64,000 nucleotides of DNA from NCBI GenBank assembly GCA_031446165.1, contig CP132905.1, positions 434,001 through 498,000 on the forward strand, in the 5' to 3' direction. This DNA is from Arsenophonus sp031446165 (lineage in GTDB: Bacteria; Pseudomonadota; Gammaproteobacteria; Enterobacterales; Enterobacteriaceae). Positions 60,400 through 64,000 of the stretch are shown piece after piece (position 1 is the first letter of the stretch; each line of letters opens with the position of its first letter). The translations under genes and the position numbers were made by a program. The notes below the pieces were generated by a model, which saw nothing but the letters and a program-made list of their open reading frames with translations, was not told the origin of the DNA and did no database searches.

Positions 60400-62463
60400 A
60401 TGTCTAAAAATCAATTCTATATTGAAAAAGAAATTAGTTGGTTATCGTTTAATGAACGGGTTTTACAAGAAGCAGCCGATACTCGAAATCCTTTAATTGA
60501 ACGTATGCGATTTTTAGGTATTTATTCAAACAATCTAGAGGAATTTTATAAAATAAGATTCGCTGATGTTAAAAGACGTATATTAATTAATGAAGAACAA
60601 GGTACTGCATCAAGTTCACGTCAGTTGCTTAAAAAAATTGAAAATAAAGTTGCAAAACTTGATAATAAATTTGATGTGCTTTATAATGAACTATTACTAG
60701 AAATGGCTCGAAATCAAATTTGCTTAATTAATGAACGACAAATTACGCCAAATCAACAAATCTGGTTACGACAATTTTTCCGCCAACATTTACGTCAACA
60801 TATTACTCCAATCTTAATTAACCCAGAAACTGATTTAGTAGAATTTTTAAAAGACGATTATACTTATTTAGCTGTTGAAATTATTCAAAATAAAAATATT
60901 CAATATGCCTTACTAGAAATCCCTGCTGGGAAGCAAACAAGATTTATACATTTACCATCAGAAATGCCAAAAAGAAAAAAATCTATGATTCTTTTAGATA
61001 ACATTTTACGTTATTGTCTTGATGAAATATTTAAAGGTTTTTTTGACTATCACAAATTAAACGCATATTCCATGAAAATGACACGTGATGCTGAATATGA
61101 TTTAACTACTGAAATGGAATCTAGTATGTTGGAATTAATGTCATCAACTTTAAAACAACGTCTTAATGCTGAACCTGTTCGTTTTGTATATCAAAGAAAT
61201 ATGCCGGATAAAATGGTAAAATTGCTGAGAAAAAAACTAGGATTATCTAATGATGACTCTGTCATTGCAGGAGGACGTTATCATAATTTTAAAGATTTTA
61301 TGAATTTTCCAAATGAAGGTAATAAGAATTTACTTAATAAACCTTTTTCTCGTTTACGCCATCGTTATTTTGACAACTTTCGTAATGGATTTGATGCGAT
61401 TAGAGGAAAAGATATTCTTTTATATTATCCATATTATACTTTTGAACATACTATGGAATTATTAAGGCAAGCATCTTTTGATCCAAATGTTTTAGCTATT
61501 AAAATTAATATTTATCGTGTAGCTAAAGATTCACGTATCATCGATTCTATGATTTACGCTGCTCATAATGGTAAAAAAGTTACAGTAGTAGTTGAATTAC
61601 AAGCAAGATTTGATGAAGAAGCAAATATTCATTGGGCTAAACATCTTACTGAAGCTGGAGTACATGTTATTTTTTCCGCTCCTGGGCTAAAAATACATGC
61701 GAAACTTTTCATTATTTCTCGTCTAGAAAAAGGTAAAATTATTCGTTATGCCCATATTGGTACCGGGAATTTTAATGAAAAAACAGCTCGTTTGTATACT
61801 GATTATTCATTGTTAACAGCAAATCAAGAAATTACTAATGAAGTTAGACGAGTTTTTAATTTTATCGAAAACCCCTATCGACCAGTAAAGTTTGATAATT
61901 TAATGGTTTCACCACAAAATTCTCGTGCTCGTCTGAATCAACTTATTGATCGTGAAATTAATAATATTAAGGTAGGGAGGACATCAGGTATTTATTTAAA
62001 AATAAATAACTTAGATGATAAAGAATTAATTAATCGTCTTTATGATGCATCAAATGCTGGAGTAAAAATTCGCCTATTAATACGAGGCATGTGTTCTTTA
62101 GTTCCTTGTCAACCAAGTTTTAGTGAAAATATTCAAGTAACTAGTATTGTTGACCGTTTTTTAGAACATGATAGAGTTTATGTATTTAATAATAATAGTA
62201 ATACAGAAGTCTTTATTTCTTCAGCTGATTGGATGACTCGAAATATAGATTTTCGTATTGAAGTTGCAGTTAAATTAGTAGATCCACAACTTAAAAAAAG
62301 AGTATTAGATATTCTTGAATTGCAATTTAATGATACAGTGAAGGCTCGTTATATTGATAAACATTTAAGTAATAGTTATGTTCCACGTGGCAATAAAAGA
62401 AAAATTCAAGCTCAACTAGCTGTTTATGATTATTTAAAATCAATAGAAACTTTGAAAAAATGA
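60400..62463 (+). CDS. ppk: Polyphosphate kinase
   Basis: Builds inorganic polyphosphate from ATP at the membrane. The 687-residue product (E. coli 688) has the N-terminal helical domain (EKEISWLSFNERVLQEAADT), the head domain and the catalytic phospholipase-D-like halves, with the phosphorylated His in GLKIHAKLFII (about residue 435) and the second His in RFLEHDRVYVF. It ends ten bases before ppx, the usual two-gene operon. Confidence 0.98.
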   Translation: MSKNQFYIEKEISWLSFNERVLQEAADTRNPLIERMRFLGIYSNNLEEFYKIRFADVKRRILINEEQGTASSSRQLLKKIENKVAKLDNKFDVLYNELLLEMARNQICLINERQITPNQQIWLRQFFRQHLRQHITPILINPETDLVEFLKDDYTYLAVEIIQNKNIQYALLEIPAGKQTRFIHLPSEMPKRKKSMILLDNILRYCLDEIFKGFFDYHKLNAYSMKMTRDAEYDLTTEMESSMLELMSSTLKQRLNAEPVRFVYQRNMPDKMVKLLRKKLGLSNDDSVIAGGRYHNFKDFMNFPNEGNKNLLNKPFSRLRHRYFDNFRNGFDAIRGKDILLYYPYYTFEHTMELLRQASFDPNVLAIKINIYRVAKDSRIIDSMIYAAHNGKKVTVVVELQARFDEEANIHWAKHLTEAGVHVIFSAPGLKIHAKLFIISRLEKGKIIRYAHIGTGNFNEKTARLYTDYSLLTANQEITNEVRRVFNFIENPYRPVKFDNLMVSPQNSRARLNQLIDREINNIKVGRTSGIYLKINNLDDKELINRLYDASNAGVKIRLLIRGMCSLVPCQPSFSENIQVTSIVDRFLEHDRVYVFNNNSNTEVFISSADWMTRNIDFRIEVAVKLVDPQLKKRVLDILELQFNDTVKARYIDKHLSNSYVPRGNKRKIQAQLAVYDYLKSIETLKK

Positions 62464-62473
62464 GATTAATGCT

Positions 62474-64000
62474 ATGCTTTTAAGAAAAAAATCAGTATCA
62501 AAACCAATAGAAATAGTTGTTATTGATCTCGGATCTAATAGTTTTCATATGATTATCGTACGTATTATTAATCATTCATTGCAAATTTTAACTCGTATAA
62601 AAAAAAGAATCCATCTTGTGAATGGATTAAATAAAGAAAATAAATTAAGTGAGAAATCCATGCAACATGCAATGGCATGTTTAGCATTATTTGCTGAACG
62701 TTTAGAAGGTTTTCCTTCAGAAAATATTTGTATTGTAGGTACCCATGCATTACGTGAAGCAATAAATATTAATATTTTTTTAGAACGTGCCAATATGGTA
62801 ATACCTTATCCAATTAATATTATTTCAGAAAAAGAAGAGGCGCGACTTATTTTCATGGGAGTAGAATATACTCAACCAGAAAAAGGAAAAAAACTAGTTA
62901 TTGATGTTGGAGGTGGCTCTACTGAATTTATTATTGGTGAAAATTTTAAACCATTATTAATGGAAAGCAAAAAAATAGGATGTATAAATTTTTCACGTCA
63001 ATTTTTTATTGATAATAGAATGAATAAAACAAATTTCGAACGCGCTTATTGTTTAACAAGAAAAAAAATTGAAAATGTTGCGTATGAATATCAAAAAATA
63101 GGATGGGATTTTGTTTTTGGATCTTCAGGTACCATAAAAATAATTCATGCAGTATTGCATCATTTAGGTAATTTAGATGGTATAATTCATGCTGAAGATT
63201 TAGTAAAATTAAAAAAGATGATACTAAAACATAGAAATTTCACATTATTAGATCTCCCTGGTTTATCTAAAGAAAGAAGCCATATGTTTTTGCCTGGATT
63301 GGCTATTTTGTGTGGTATTTTCGATTCTTTTAAAATAAAACAATTATATCTTTCTCAGGGTGCTTTACGTGAAGGAATATTATATGAAATGAAAAAAAAA
63401 TTTAATTATCACGATACGTATAAAAATACTACATCAAATTTACTTGATTTATATAATATTGATAAAGAACAAATACAACGTGTATCAAAAACAATAGAAT
63501 TATTATATACACAATGGGCACATCAAAACAAAAAATTAGCTAATCCTCAAATTAAATGCATACTTTCTTGGGCAGTTATGTTGCATGAAATAGGGTTAAA
63601 TATAAATCATATTGGTTCACACCGTCATGCTGCTTATATTTTGTATAATACAAATCTCCCTGGATTGAATAAAGAAGAACAATTGTTATTGGTAATATTG
63701 GTGCGTTTTTATAAAAAAAGTCTTAAATTTAATTTCATTCCTAAGTTAAATTTATTTAAGAAAAAAGAATATTTTCCAATGATTAAATTATTACGATTAG
63801 CTATATTACTTAATAATCAACGTCAATCAACAACAATACCACATTCATTGCGGTTACAAACTCATCAAAATTGTTGGACTTTATATTTTCCTGATCTTTA
63901 TTTAAAAAATAATACATTAATATCTTTAGATTTAGAAAAAGAAAAAAAATATTGGCAAGAAGTACCTGGTTGGCAGTTAAAAATTCAAGAAGAAGTTATT
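62474..64000 (+). CDS. ppx: Exopolyphosphatase, cut at window end
   Basis: Removes terminal phosphates from long polyphosphate. The frame starts ten bases after ppk and is still open at base 64000 after 509 codons, so only the last few of about 513 residues are outside. It has the ASKHA ATPase-fold motifs: phosphate loop 1 VIDLGSNSFHM, the catalytic Glu region VGTHALREA, phosphate loop 2 VIDVGGGSTEFIIG and GSSGTIK. The C-terminal HD-like helical domain follows (WAVMLHEIGLNIN, GSHRHAAYIL). Two minus-strand frames near its start are shadows. Confidence 0.96.
   Translation, partial: MLLRKKSVSKPIEIVVIDLGSNSFHMIIVRIINHSLQILTRIKKRIHLVNGLNKENKLSEKSMQHAMACLALFAERLEGFPSENICIVGTHALREAININIFLERANMVIPYPINIISEKEEARLIFMGVEYTQPEKGKKLVIDVGGGSTEFIIGENFKPLLMESKKIGCINFSRQFFIDNRMNKTNFERAYCLTRKKIENVAYEYQKIGWDFVFGSSGTIKIIHAVLHHLGNLDGIIHAEDLVKLKKMILKHRNFTLLDLPGLSKERSHMFLPGLAILCGIFDSFKIKQLYLSQGALREGILYEMKKKFNYHDTYKNTTSNLLDLYNIDKEQIQRVSKTIELLYTQWAHQNKKLANPQIKCILSWAVMLHEIGLNINHIGSHRHAAYILYNTNLPGLNKEEQLLLVILVRFYKKSLKFNFIPKLNLFKKKEYFPMIKLLRLAILLNNQRQSTTIPHSLRLQTHQNCWTLYFPDLYLKNNTLISLDLEKEKKYWQEVPGWQLKIQEEVI

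Noticed and set aside
62568..62793. Two minus-strand frames
   Set aside because: Shadows of the start of ppx.

Overview
This 64 kb window is a very A+T-rich piece of a reduced, decaying gammaproteobacterial chromosome. Nearly every protein aligns end to end with an Enterobacterales homologue (SmpB, GrpE, LepA, GlyA, IscS, SppA, GalU, H-NS, FabA, PabB, Ppk). Gene order also follows enterobacterial blocks with members deleted. Intergenic stretches are long and low in complexity, and two contain readable gene corpses. This is what an obligate or near-obligate insect symbiont looks like. The kept B-vitamin steps (pdxJ, pabB, glyA) and a 540-residue glutamine-type NadE would suit an Arsenophonus-like symbiont of a blood feeder. 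That placement is inference; the sequence proves only 'reduced Enterobacterales'.

Layout. 1-5.5 kb: end of a cold-shock gene, tmRNA-smpB, ratA, bamE, nadK, grpE behind a well-preserved heat-shock promoter, ung. 6.6-14 kb: lepA-lepB-rnc-era-pdxJ-acpS, yfhL, tadA, the E. coli lepA-tadA block without recO. 15-23.7 kb: nadE, glyA, suhB, iscS, sppA, xthA. 25.3-31.7 kb: galU, hns, ychE, clsA, yciC. 31.9-38.1 kb: ahpC, lolA, ftsK, a dead trxB, infA. 39.1-47.6 kb: artPIQM arginine transporter, grxA, ybjG-like phosphatase, sdaC-like serine transporter, gpmA, pnuC. 47.9-55.8 kb: tRNA-Lys, fabA, probable prc remnant, frameshifted proQ, ftnA, pabB. 55.8-59 kb: 3.2 kb of decay. 59-64 kb: upp, ppk, ppx (cut by the window end).

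The genes form a housekeeping and provisioning set: translation quality control, outer-membrane lipoprotein handling (LolA, BamE, signal peptidase I), NAD supply, import of arginine, serine and nicotinamide riboside, B6 and folate precursors, and polyphosphate turnover. No mobile element, phage, CRISPR array or toxin cluster was seen, and no new multi-gene system.

The most interesting signals are about how genes fail or are trimmed. lepB, era and proQ are each broken inside a sense-strand poly(A) run (11, 9 and 8 A), and each lacks exactly one A. Transcriptional slippage could rescue them; homopolymer under-calling in the assembly is the rival explanation. FtsK lacks its DNA-reading gamma domain, IscS lacks the C-terminal tail that docks IscU and has no isc neighbours, and GpmA and Era have lost their tails. 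trxB is dead, with both redox cysteines gone, while ahpC and grxA survive.
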